This document shows, in pieces, positions 11,447-22,409 of a stretch of 64,000 bases of DNA; the stretch's first letter is position 1; each line of letters begins with the position of its first letter. The notes beneath the pieces were generated by a model. It worked only from the letters and a program-made list of their open reading frames with translations. It was not told where the DNA came from and did no database searches. A program made the position numbers and the translations under genes. The stretch lies in the NCBI GenBank assembly GCA_000827495.1, contig KN817527.1, positions 403,203 to 467,202 of the forward strand, written 5' to 3'. This DNA comes from Hypholoma sublateritium FD-334 SS-4 (lineage: Eukaryota; Basidiomycota; Agaricomycetes; Agaricales; Strophariaceae).

Positions 11447-11872
11447 TCTGAGGTTTCGGTGTGTACAACGAAATCAAAGACGGGCGACGTTGAGAAAGGT
11501 TGACTGGTCTACAGGCGCTCAGCTGATATCGATGAGATCAGCTCCCACACTTAGGGAAGAGGTCGTGGATGACTTGTTCGTGGGATGAAATGCATGACAG
11601 GTACATCGCAACGTTTACCGTTGCATTAAAGGTTCAGCCTGCTTATCAATGTATTTAATCTGTGTAGACGAGTATATATGAATGCCATTGATTGCGACGA
11701 AGAACTCGCAAAAGCAGAGTTGCAGGTCGTGTTGAATGTCGAAAAACGACAACCGCAAGACAACCGTCCAAATTGACTTGAAACTGACCATGCGAATCTT
11801 GCCCGGCGTTTTCCGTCTCACGGCCATCACCGTAAGAACCATCAAAAGGCCCGTGCGCACATCTGCCCTACC
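11447..11872. other. Intergenic upstream of copy E and of the U2 gene
   Basis: No protein gene supported. The minus-strand open frame crossing 11615-12298 is antisense to the U2 gene and resembles nothing. Confidence 0.4.
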
Positions 11873-11879
11873 TATATAA
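11873..11879 (+). promoter_or_regulatory. TATA box of the U2 snRNA gene
   Basis: TATATAA, about 27 nt upstream of the inferred U2 5' end. The position fits a core promoter element. Confidence 0.55.
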
Positions 11880-11899
11880 CCCTCGGCCGCTCGTCCTTG

Positions 11900-12090
11900 A
11901 TTCTCTACCACTCTGGCCTTTTGGCTTAGATCAAGTGTAGTATCTGTTCTTAATAGTTTAACCACTATTATGGAGGCACCGCCTCCATTCCTGGTTATAT
12001 CATTTTTGCCGCCCCAGTTCCCCGGGCTCTGCTTGCACCCTGGGGACGCGATGACCTTGCCACTGCACTGCCGGCCTGTGTCGTCAGGGG
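11900..12090 (+). ncRNA. U2 spliceosomal snRNA
   Basis: U2 pairs with the intron branch site in the spliceosome. The 5' domain is nearly canonical: GGCCTTTTGGCTTAGATCAA followed by GTGTAGTATCTGTTCTTA. The branch-point recognition sequence GTAGTA is at 11937-11942. Stem-loop IIa is AATAGT/ACTATT and IIb is GGAGGC/GCCTCC. The Sm site ATTTTTG lies near 12002, then stem III pairs CCCCAG with CTGGGG, and a TTGCCACTGCACTGC segment fits the U2 B''-binding loop IV. The 5' end at ATTCTCT is set by similarity to other fungal U2 RNAs; the 3' end is approximate. No second copy was seen in the window. Confidence 0.9.
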
Positions 12091-12307
12091 ATCCTCTTTT
12101 CGAGGTCGCTTCTCTTTGCTGCGTTCTTGACTTCCTATCATTTGATGTGGATTTCGAAAGTAGCAAATGGATGCGACTTTGTATCTTGTGTTTGTTATTC
12201 CTCATTACCTCCTCGCTGTCACTGTCCCACAACAATGAACTTCGCGATAGCCCACTGCCAACATGACCCGTCCTACTGCTACGTAAGTACATTACCACGC
12301 ATTACCG

Positions 12308-13352
12308 CGCGGATCTCACGCTTCGCCATGAAGGAAAGGATGCCCTGTCCCTGCTGCTTAGTGATTATGAGAATTGAAGTGGCTCTGAGTCGAGCGAAGG
12401 CGAGGGCTTGCGCTCGGGTTTTTCGGGATCACGCTTGGGCTCAAGTTACGCTGAAGGTCCCGCGCAGCCTTAGCGCCGCGGTCAGTCCATTGTCGCTGAC
12501 CTCGCGTGCGTGATACGCTTTGATTTGGCGGACGTCGTCCCGTTCGTGTCACCTCTGGGAAATTGACTCATGGAAGAACATGCGGAGAATCCGTTCTTCG
12601 TCGTGCTACTTGTGGTTTACTTACCTACATCAAATCATTGAAGGTGCGCTCCTCGCCCACGGCACGTTTGAGTTTTCTCTCTGACCTCGCCCAGAGCCAT
12701 GGACGCGTGATCATGCGCCTCGCCCCCACTCCTACGGGGGAAGCCGACGCGGATGAATGTGTGTCGGTGCTCGCTGCGTCGGAGCTGGGGCGCCTGGAGC
12801 TATTGTTCCTCACGCTGACCGTCGCGTCCACATTCGCTGATGCAGCCCTACTCCGCTACGCGACCGATGCGCTTCTCGACCCCGCCGCAGCATCACAACA
12901 GACCAGCGCCGTGCGCGCCCCGTAGGAGCAATCGCGCGTCTAGAAACGGCTCTCCAGGAGAAAGTGGAGCTCGCTGAGCGCACCACGGGTGATGCGCAGG
13001 CGCACGTCGACGACGCGGTCGATCCGGTGGCTCACGCGCACGAGCGGAACTACCTCCTTCCATTCCTTCGCGCTCCTCGCTGGGGACTCTCGACGCCCTC
13101 GATTCGCGCGACGAGCTCACTGTGACGCAGAACGTCGTCGGCCGCGCGGCGAACTGCATTTCGCGTGCAGCTGTGTGCGCGAGACGGGTGGGCCGTAGCT
13201 TCACGCGCAGCAGTGGTGCGCGAAAGACGAGTGTATGGCGCGTCGGTTGCGGCGGTGTTGGTGCCGGTGATCAGCGCAGAGGAGAGAGATGGAAAGGGGA
13301 CTGGCGCGTACAGCCGTGGCTGCTGTTCGCGCATTACCTTGCTCTTCGTTGA
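12308..13352 (+). pseudogene. Chimeric relic: coiled-coil membrane gene plus secreted-protein gene (second copy)
   Basis: 12308 to about 13050 aligns with the gene at 18855-20400, including its intron (compare ALLRYATDALLDPAA here with ALLRYATDALLGPAA there). It has a Trp-to-stop change (GGAAATTGA against GGAAATTGG near 12561) and further frame breaks. From about 13060 it becomes the last exon of the secreted-protein family (TQNVVGRAANC, ending WLLFAHYLALR at 13352). The junction is of the same type as in the relic at 1895-2515. The start of the membrane gene is missing, cut between the U2 gene and 12308. Confidence 0.75.
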
Positions 13353-13504
13353 GGCGCGGCGTCTGTTTTGGTGCGTGTTGTGTGCTACCAGGGTATGTAT
13401 GGAACTTACCGGACAACGTCTCAACCTGACGCACTGTCAATGGCCTCTCTGTAATTTAGGTAAAATATGGTGCGGTATTGAAGACTAAGGAAAGTCCAAA
13501 GTAA

Positions 13505-14810
13505 CTACCACATACTAGGCCATGTTACACGTTGTTCCATAGAATCCAGCATTTCATAAATCGGTCGAAACGGCGCCAGGATTAACTCTTCCCCGCCTCT
13601 CGTTATATTCGTTGTCGTGGGCAGCATGTCCAAATCGTCTTGGTTAATGTTACTCCCCACGTACTTGTAGAGCGCCTCTTTCGGCATGTGCGTCCGAAGT
13701 CTGAGCAAATTCTTCGCGTCTTGGAGAATGTTCATATTGATCGCGCTAACAAATTTGGAGAGTACGTAGTTAGCTTATGCTATCCGAGACGGAATTTCCT
13801 CACGAACTGAATGGAACAATGAATTTTATACGGAATATGCAACTCCTTCGGATAGGGTAGAAATTGCAGCAATATCTCTCCGAACCCGTCCATGAAACGG
13901 CTGGAATCTATTGCCCCATCGTGGATGTAAAAGGGGTTGGTGATTATTTGGTCTGTACCTTCCAAGTGAAAATCTATCAATCCCGTCGGGTTCTTGCCCA
14001 GTGGGTCATTCTCAAGCGTGCCTGCTCCCATATCTTCCGTCGTCCGGCGTCGATGGCCACAGTCGGGTCAAGTGGAATGAACGTTTTGAGCTGAATCATA
14101 CCCTCGACACCATCTGGGTAGTCGTCCGGCGTCTGCTTTCCAGACGTAAGGCTGAAGATGATCGACAGGTCCGCCGCATCAACAACGAGATCGCATTGCA
14201 TTATCAATGGACGATCTAGAATTATTTTATTGTGGAAGTCGAAGGCGAGAGAAAATGTGTCCGTGAGCATAGACAATATGAGTGGGCTAGCCGCGAAAGT
14301 GTGGACGAGCTTGAGCTTCGCGGCGGCCTTCGACTCCCGGCACACAAGCTTGTGCGTTGGCCTGCAACATTTAAGAGAGATTCGACGGAAGAACGAAGGG
14401 AACAGAAGCACCATTGCTTTCTCTGACACTATTTAATTGAATAGCGCCATAGGATATAGACGAAGAGGCCGGAATACACATCAGGTATATCATTAGGTAA
14501 GGAACTTTCTGAGGCGCACCTCTTTAGAGCAATATGCAGCGACCTTGCACTGCGATGGGTCCGTGATAGAGCGTTAGTACTAGAAATATTCATGCTCTAG
14601 CCGAACACGTACCTTGGCGCAAACAAGTTCATCTGTCTGCAGCTTCTGGCAGAAACCACACGCGGACGTCAGAGTTTTTCGGAACGCCTTCATCCGCTTC
14701 GTCAGAATCAGACACTTTTCGTGCATTTCGGACATGCTTTTCTTCGGTTTCACAGTGTGCACGATAGTGATGTCCCCGACCATGCTAGTTTCTATTATTT
14801 CAGTAGGCAT
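13505..14810 (-). pseudogene. MYND array copy F, frameshifted
   Basis: All five exons are recognisable: 14810-14613, 14549-14520, 14428-14412, 14361-13808 and 13745-13505. The finger is complete (CGFCQK, LVCAK, CKVAAYCSKE, CQRKQW, PTHKLVC). In exon 4, after KIWEQARL at about 14014, a net 16-nt deletion relative to B and E shifts the frame and leads to a TGA within 13 codons; the correct frame resumes as LGKNPTGLIDFHLEG. Subfamily B/D/F. If expressed, it would yield a truncated protein with the finger but without the conserved C-terminal part. Confidence 0.8.
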
Positions 14811-16160
14811 TGTGGGCTCTTGCTGTACTCTGTGGATTCAGAGGATGCTGAGGGGTATCGAGAAAGGTTTACTACTGTCTACGTTTAATGACAACTGCTC
14901 AGTTGGTATCGTTTGAACGTGCAGCCTGGTAATGAACTCCCACACCCGGGATCTGGCTAGGCGCGGCGAGACTTCTTCCAGCCACCGTATTTATATCTTT
15001 ATCTTCTGTCACATCGCCCATATTCAGGACGTCTTCAAAGTTTGAAAGACAGATTGAACGGGTTAGGCATGCATGCTAAAACCGCGCTCACTGCACGCCA
15101 AAAAAACCTGTGCTCCCCTCTGAATAGTTCTGAAAACGTGGCGCGTACTTTTGAAATAGGAACATGAATGATGAGGTATAAATACTTCACCAGAAGGACT
15201 TGCGATTCACCTGTGTTAGAGTGAATGAAACGCAAAGATATCAATAATTACCATCATTCTATGGAAAGCCAGACAGTCGCGCTCTGTTTTTGTTGGCCAA
15301 GAACGTGCCAAATACTTGCGGCATGATGGCCGAGTGATCTTGGCATTTCAGGACCTCGAACACCTTCATCTACGACCAATGAGTCGGCTTTCCTTTAGTT
15401 TTCCTTGGATATCCCAGTCGCTTGGCCTATTTTTATTGAATACACTGGTACCACTGTATTAAGTGTCCGTGCCTCATTGCACCTATTAAGTGAGATAGAG
15501 ATTCAAACACTTCGTAAAAAATCAAGTGACTTCAAGTGTAACTTATTATTATAATGCCAATGCTACGCGAACTCGGTGATTTTTAGTGGAATTCCGCGTA
15601 TTGAATGGCACACATTAATATGGAAAAAGATGATATGCACCGGTTTCCATTTTCTGCACGCAAGTATTAGAGGTGATGGTCTACAGAATAATTAATAATT
15701 TATTGGGCGGTATATACTAAAAAAATCATTGTGATACCAGTTGTATAATTTGGACGGGCTTGCTTAGGATGTAGTAGTATAATTAAACTCCATTGAGGAG
15801 GTTTGGCAAGCCGCAAGTATCCACGCCAATTGTCAAGAGGTGCGTCCGCAGGGTAAGTACGCTTTGGGTGCGCGGCCGGAAAGAAAGATAATGCCTCGAG
15901 TTGGACGGTATGTGTAAATACATTTTGGACCATCCGCGCCACTTCAACACCTCAGTATAGAGTCCATGCTTGTATTAGATGTCTGCTGTGACTTGTCCAA
16001 GGTCTGCGCGCTTGGTTTTTCATAATTGTGTACACTGTAGATGTGTGTCGACTTCGTGGTCGCGGTGCAGCACAACATATTTAGCAAGTATATAGACAAG
16101 AAAACTTTCTAGCGAGAAGGTGGCAACTTGACATAGTGAATATTATCTACTATTTTATCC
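14811..16160. other. Intergenic, AT-rich
   Basis: Contains the F upstream element (about 14988-15006). The rest, including the A/T-rich 15.4-16.1 kb stretch, shows no gene, repeat or RNA that could be supported. Confidence 0.4.
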
Positions 16161-16873
16161 GTCCCGCGGGCTGTGGCACGTATGCTGGCCCCTGGGCACT
16201 GTCACCTTTGGCCAAAATGGGCCCGCTCGTCCGTCCGTCCCTTGTCTCTCCAGTGTGAACAGCATTCCCCCATCTCAATACCCCGTGTGTGCATCTGGTG
16301 CCATTTTAAACACCACCCGCTTCTAAGTTCTCGCCCAGTCCTGGCGGTCACTGAGTGGCGTCCCGGACTCCCGGTAACCCTGCGGCACACGTTCGACGGC
16401 GTGCGCGAGGCTCTTGACTTATTTTTCGCCGGAACGAAGGTACTTAGAGAGGAAGGTTGAGCGGCTTGTAGCCGGAGCGCATACTGAACGAGCACGGTAC
16501 AGAGTACATTTCAGGGTGCTGCAGTGTTCGAGGTCCACCACTACCAAGATGGCCAAGGAGGTCGGCATAGCCATGCCGGACTTATTTGGCAAAGGCTTCG
16601 ATGCTAAAAATAGAGCGCGACCGTCTTGCTTTCCATATCATTCACATGTACTACCCACTGTACAATGCACGCGAAGAGACATTAAGCTATATGGCGGGCT
16701 ACAGTAGACGGAGGCGGCTTGGGAAAGACGCCAAGATACTACGGGAGAATAAAGCACTTCATTTATTTACTCAAAGTATTTATCTTGTCTGGCATGCAGG
16801 CGATCCTTCGCAATACCAATGTGGGTGTGGGCCCAACAAAGTAGACCGATAGTAATTGAAAAGCCAGTACATT
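16161..16873 (+). other. Unidentified open segments
   Basis: Short plus-strand frames (e.g. EWRPGLPVTLRHTFDGVREA near 16350, and MYYPLYNAREETLSYMAGYS near 16645) have protein-like composition but no start, splice model or paralogue in the window. Possibly a decayed gene or retroelement fragment; function unknown. Confidence 0.2.
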
Positions 16874-18130
16874 TCATACCACAGAATACTCCATGCGCAC
16901 GGGAGTATTGATCATCTTTCCGTTTCTCATTGCGTATATTGTTGTAGGGAGCATTTTCAAATGCTGTTGGTTTATATTGGATCCCACGTACTTGTAGAGT
17001 GCTTCCTTTGGCATATGCGTCCGCAATCTAAGTTGGTTCTTCTTGTCGTCGCGGATGCGCATATTGATGACCCTAAAAAAGTAGAGAATAATTAGCGCAT
17101 GCTGCTCAAGGCGGACTTCACTCACATAATGGGGGCGCGTGGTGTGAACGGCATGTGTATTTCCTTCCCGTCTGGGACTTCCACATATGCCCCATTAGCT
17201 ACGACAAGGCTGAACATCATTGCCTCATCGTAGATGTTTAATGGGATTGTGACGACTTGGTCTGTACCCTCCATGTGAAAATCTATCAATCCGGCCGGGT
17301 ACTCGCCAATTGGTCCACACTGCTTAATGTGGTTCTTCAATCGCGCCTGTTCCCATATCTTCCGCCGTCCAACATCGATGGCCACATTTGAGTCAAGTGG
17401 AATGAAATGCTTGACCTGGAGCATACCCTCAACACCGTCTGGATAGTCTTCTGGTGTTTCCTCTCCCGACGTGAGACGGAAGATGATCGCCAAGTCTGCG
17501 GCGTCAACGGCCAGGTCGCAACACGCTACTAGCGGTCGGTCGAGAACCATATTTTTCTGGAGGTCGAAGGCCAGAACAAACGCGTACATGAGGGTAAACT
17601 CCGCGTCATGATTGGCTGTGAGGGTGGTGACAAGTTTGAGCTTCGCGGCGGCCGTCGACTGCTGACACACAAGTTTGTGCGACGGCCTATGCAGCATACT
17701 TATGAGGTTTTTTTTACAAGAGCAAATTAGTTCAACGCACCATTGCTTCTTTTGGCACTGTGTCATTTGAAGGTGAACGAGATAATAAAATAGGCCAGAG
17801 GTCCGGTAGTCAGCGATTGATTATCAGACAGCGAATTCGCTGAGACAAACCTCTTTAGAGCAATAAGCAGCGACCTTGCACTGCGATTGATTAGCTTCAG
17901 TCCTTGAATATGCATGCTCGAGGTGTACTTACATTGGCGCAGACGAGCTTGCTCCTCTGCGACTTGTGACAGAACGAGCACGCCGTTGTCAGCAACTCGC
18001 GGTACGCCTTCATCGCCTTTGTTGGGATAATATCCCCAGTCCACGACGCAACTCTAGCATCTTGTGCAACAGTGGTCACAACAGTAACGTCGCCCACAAC
18101 GCTGGTTTCAACGATATCGGAGGCTGGCAT
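16874..18130 (-). CDS. MYND-type zinc finger protein, array copy G
   Basis: Exons 18130-17933, 17880-17851, 17757-17741, 17686-17126 and 17072-16874 join to 334 codons plus stop; introns 52, 93, 54 and 53 nt. Finger pieces: CSFCHK, LVCAN, CKVAAYCSKE, CQKKQW, PSHKLVC. The residue before intron 1 is Asn where the others have Lys, which gives this copy the strongest first donor (GTAAGT). Its upstream region at 18226-18260 shares the ACACCCAGGCTC motif and a CAAAGTGCAGGGAGG block with the upstream region of copy C, although C is on the other strand 13 kb away. Confidence 0.82.
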
Positions 18131-18854
18131 TCTGAGGTTTAGGTGTGTACCACGAAATCAAAGGACACGGAGGACGCTGAAGAAGTACCCCTGGTTATAT
18201 CGATTAGATTTGGATCACATAATTTCCCACACCCAGGCTCCGTCAAAGTGCAGGGAGGTATGCGTAGCATGACACTATTCCAGGTTCTGCCGACGTGACG
18301 ATTGTTTCTTGGAACAGATAAATGAATATAAGCGCCAATTGTGATCATCAATCAATTGAGTTGAAGAACTCACAAATATATAATCAAGATCCTGCATTTC
18401 CCAATTAAATTCTGGGATTGGATTGCTGGGTACGAGATCAACAACGACAGAAAATCCAAACGTGCGGACAATCTAATTTTTGAGGTGAAATCAGATAATC
18501 ACGACTTCCAAAACAGGAGATGGCCAAGAGATGGCCCTGTGTTCGATCTTTTTGGAAACAATTCCCCAACCGGGAGTACATGGCTCGATATTCCTACTAG
18601 CTCTGGTATTTGGTTCAAGCGCCGATAGAAGCCGTCTCCGAAACGACCTAGTTAGAATGTGAATGGGTCGCTCAGTGTTTGACCTGTGCAGTGATTCAAT
18701 AATAGATAAGTATTATCAGGCACGTGCGGGGATGTGGGGCAAAATTAACCCCGGCACATGCCGAGCGCCGTTGCATCATCACTGCTGCCTGGCCGCAGGC
18801 TGGTCTCGTACGACCACCTCCTGTCTGCTCGCCGTCCCCTCCCGCCCCACGACG
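18131..18854. other. Intergenic
   Basis: Divergent region between copy G (minus) and the membrane-protein gene at 18855 (plus). No gene seen. Confidence 0.4.
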
Positions 18855-20400
18855 ATGAGCTCCAAAACGGCCACTGAAACACGGCCAGTCCCGCTGTTGC
18901 GCAAGCGCATACGTGTGCTCGAGCGCTCGCACCACGCCTCCAGCCCCGAAACAAAAGTACGGCCCTTAGCGGACCTCGCGGACATCACGCTGAGCCACGG
19001 AGGAAAGGACGACCTGTCGCCACCACTCAGCGACTACGAGAGCCTGAGTGGATCTGAGTCGAGCGAGGGCGAGGGTTCGCGCTCGTCTTTCTCAGGGTCG
19101 CGCTCAGGCTCAGGCTCAGACCGCCGAAGGACCCGCGCCGCGAGGGGGGCTCCGTCACCGCGACGCCCCAGCATCAACACCAATATACCACCGTACTCAT
19201 ATCAGAAAGGAGGAAGCCCTTCGGGCAGTCCTTTGTCGCCGAACTCGCGCGCGTGGTACGAGTTCGATTTGGCGGTCGTCGTCGCGCTCGTGTCGCCTCT
19301 AGGAAATTGGCTCACGGGGACGGATCATGTCAAGAATTTGCTGCTCATAGTGCTGCTCGTGTTCTACCTGCATCAAATTATTGAAGGTGCGTTCCACACC
19401 CGATGTCCACTCGGCATCTTTCTGACCTTGCTCAGTGCCGTGGACGCTCTACCAGAACGCGCGCCCACGCGCCCCACCCCCACCCTCGCCTGCAGACAAC
19501 ACCGACGCGGATGAACGTGCGGCAGCGCTCGCTGCTTCTGAGCTGCGACGCTTTGAGCTGTTTTTCCTCGCTCTGACAGTCGCGTCGCCCCTCGCTGGCG
19601 CAGCCCTATTGCGCTACGCGACCGACGCGCTGCTCGGCCCCGCCGCGGTATCGTGGTTCAGCACCGCCCTATTCGTACTCGCCACCGGCCTACGCCCCGC
19701 CGCTCACCTCGCCGAGCGCCTCGCACAGCGGACAACAGCGCTGCATGCCGCCGCCGCGCACGGCGCCCCACAGCAGACGACCGCCGTGCGCGCCCTCGAG
19801 GAGCGTATCGCGCGGCTTGAGGCGGCCCTCGAGAAGACGGCGGAGCGTGCCGCGCGCGCGGCGGACGACGCACATGCACACGTCGACGACGCGGTCGACG
19901 CGGTGGCGCACGCGCTGCGCGCCCACGAGCGGCGCTGGGGCCGGTGTGCGGACAAGGTCGCGGCGCTCGACGCGGACGTGAAGCTGCTCTCTACGGCGCC
20001 GTCGCGTGAGGGGACGCCTGCGCTCGGGCCGGTGCATGCAGGCGGGTTGCTGCAGGCGCTGCGCGCGGAAATCGCGGCGGACGTGGCGGCGCTGCGGCGC
20101 CTTGTCCTAGGCGCACTCCCTAAATGGCTCGTTTCCCCCGTGCAGGCGCTCTGCGTGGCGTCGGCGTCGACGTTCTTATTGAAAGAGCGGAAGAGCGCGG
20201 AGGTCGGCCCTGCCGGGCCGTTGGCGACTGTGCATGAGGAAGACGAGGAGGTGGAAGTGGCGATTGTCAAACGTGCGGCGTGGATCGCGTTCGTCGCGTG
20301 GCCATACGAGGTCGCGACGGCGCTCGCGGGTCGTGTCGGGTACGCGGCGACGCTGCCCGTGCGCGCGGTCGTGCGCCTCATGTCCAGCGCGGAGTATTGA
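18855..20400 (+). CDS. Fungal membrane protein with coiled coil, unknown function
   Basis: Two exons, 18855-19386 and 19436-20400 (49-nt intron), 498 residues. The N-terminal 130 residues are Ser/Arg-rich and probably disordered. Then come hydrophobic segments AVVVALVSPLGNWL and NLLLIVLLVFYLHQIIEV, the latter completed across the intron (EVPWTLYQNARPR), then SELRRFELFFLALTVASPLA and VSWFSTALFVLATG. A heptad-like coiled coil follows (ALEERIARLEAALEKTAERA onward, about 70 residues), with a last hydrophobic part before the end at SSAEY. The pattern (two pairs of membrane segments, cytosolic coiled coil) suggests an organelle membrane protein; no enzyme motif is visible. The start MSSKTATET is preferred over an ATG 192 nt upstream. 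Two decayed partial copies lie at 1.9 and 12.3 kb. Confidence 0.75.
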
Positions 20401-20885
20401 CGCACATATCCAAGTCTCATACCCCAGGTAACTCAACGAAAAACCATGTTCCGCATATCCCCACCATCCTCGACTGCCGCATCGATTATACACCCTTTAC
20501 TCGCTTCGCCACCACACGACCGCACAGCATAAGTCCAGCATTATTATTTCAAGCCCATTTTACCCTGTATCCGCTCCGCCTGCGTCCCCACCCCTCCTAG
20601 CATTTCCGGTACCGTCTATTTATTCGATTCGTCTGTCATGTTGTACTTTTTCCGCATTCACCAAACAAAACGTTGTATATTGTATACTAGCCTCAAATAG
20701 CATTTCCGTTCCACGCCTTCTCGTTTAAATTCGTGCGTTGGTGGTTGAAAAGGGGTATATGATTCACTTCAAAGTTCAAAGTCAAAGTCAATTGTGAAGC
20801 TAAGCTGCATGTACAATCAGAACGCGCATACACGAGGGGTAATGAAGTCTCTGTCGCAGAGGGGGCTGGGGAGCGGAACTGCTAA
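20401..20885. other. 3' flank and intergenic
   Basis: Polypyrimidine-rich trailer of the preceding gene, then AT-rich sequence between two convergent genes. Nothing else seen. Confidence 0.4.
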
Positions 20886-21256
20886 CTAGAAGCACTCGAT
20901 CGAGTTCGTCTGGTCGGCGAAGCACATATTCCCGTCGGTGGTGATCACGTTGTTGAAGTCAAACGTCCCAGCGTCAAGCGCAGCCGAGTCGCCGGGAAAC
21001 TTCAGGCATTCGAAGTTCCTGTTCACCCAAAAACAAATCCTTGCGTTAGCGCATACCCAATATGATATTCTTGATGTAAGCCAGATGAAAATAAAACGCA
21101 CACGAAGAAGACACACACGACTCCTGTGGGGATGGTGGCGTTGACGATTGACTTGAAGAGGAAGCCGAAGCTGTCGAGCGTGTCGGTGCACACGTGGATG
21201 CTAGAGGGGACCACGTCGCAAGTGGTGTTCGTACACACTGTGAGGGTGGAGTCTTT
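20886..21256 (-). CDS. Small cysteine-containing protein, probably secreted (5' end missing)
   Basis: Two exons can be joined on the minus strand: 21256-21117 (KDSTLTVCTNTTCDVVPSSI, then FGFLFKSIVNATIPTG) and 21018-20886 (NFECLKFPGDSAALDAG, ending FADQTNSIECF and a stop). The 98-nt intron has donor GTGTGT and acceptor ACAG. The Cys-rich, Thr/Ser-rich composition without Lys clusters suggests a small secreted protein of the kind common in mushrooms. An upstream exon with the signal peptide must exist beyond the acceptor at 21257, but I could not place it. Confidence 0.45.
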
Positions 21257-22409
21257 CTGTGGAGGATCATGTACTATGTTAGGTGCGAGTGCTATTGCAG
21301 AGGGAGGAGAATGAGCGTACGCGTGCTAGGAGGGAGCGCTTCAACGCCACCGATGCCGATGATACTGTATCACTGCATCATTCCCGATGGGGAATTTATT
21401 TCCAAAAATAGTATGTAGCTGACAATTCGTGCTTTGATCCGCGTTCAAGGAAGTATTTCTTTCATTTCTTTCAAGTAACCCCATGGCTCCGTCTCACTGA
21501 TAGCACTTTATCAAGGACCATCGTCTGTGCTTGTCCCGAATCGGCGTTTAAGTTGAACGCCGGCGTATTTGTTATTCCCAAACATTGGATATATATGTTG
21601 TATCGGTGCATATTGCACAATTAACAACGAAGAGCATATTGAAGTTCACCACTGGGAGCGAGTACAGAAAGACGGTTTTTGTTTTTTATACCAAAAGTAG
21701 GCAACGCTAGTATTGTGCCAAGCATCCATTCACTGGAAACGTGCTGTGCTCGGTGCGCTCTCCGGCAAGTGTTGCGGCTCTCCAAAGAGGCGCGACACTG
21801 TATAATAAGGGTATCATCAAATTTAAGATAGCCACAGCGACCCGAGCTCAAAGTCGTGTGTGTTCCACGCAAAACGAAGTTGTACCGCCTACTATCTTTT
21901 TTCAAAAATGAAATTCTGGTCCTGTAAGCGCTAAGACAAGCGGCAACATCGGAGACCTCGCAGTTAGCGCAACACCTACCGGCAACACTGCCGTTCTGTG
22001 CCGACCGTCAATTCTAAACTACGCCCACCACACCTTCTGTTAGTGTTGAAATGAATACACCCAATTGAAACCGCAATATATCTGCTTGCAATTAAGATGT
22101 GCCTGAGTAAGTAAGGGCAGCAGGGTCTGAGATCTGAGATCTGATCGCTCGTCTGTGCCGCGGAATTTTGAATAACGGATCGCTCTCATGCCAGTGGCCG
22201 CTTTTGCAGATTTTCCTCCGGCGGTGCCGCCTCACTGCCGAGTAACGAGGAGTAGGCAGTGCATGCTGCAATGATGCAGAAACCCAGAAGGTGTATGGTA
22301 CTTAGCAATGACGATACATCACCGGTACCGGTAACCCACGACATTGTCGCTATATATATTGGTCAAGATTCAGACCCCTAGCGTGAAGTCTAGTTTATTG
22401 CCCCCATCT
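21257..22409. other. Intergenic, partly duplicated
   Basis: About 21920-22080 resembles about 49785-49900, the flank of the second DUF6534 copy, so the duplication extends upstream of the gene. No gene supported. Confidence 0.4.

Noticed and set aside
11615..12298. 228-codon minus-strand open frame
   Set aside because: It is antisense to the U2 snRNA gene, has no paralogue and no protein-like features; the plus-strand RNA explains the conservation.
337..14810. CRISPR-like or satellite interpretation of the regularly spaced repeats in the MYND array
   Set aside because: The repeats are whole genes with introns; spacing is irregular and this is a eukaryotic genome.
16161..16873. Retrotransposon fragment
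   Set aside because: Some resemblance to gag-like composition, but no protease, reverse transcriptase or LTR was seen; left as unidentified.
19435..20400. Separate 321-codon gene in the second half of the coiled-coil membrane protein
   Set aside because: It starts at a GTG created by the intron acceptor; splicing 19387-19435 joins both halves in frame (IIE-VPWTLY).
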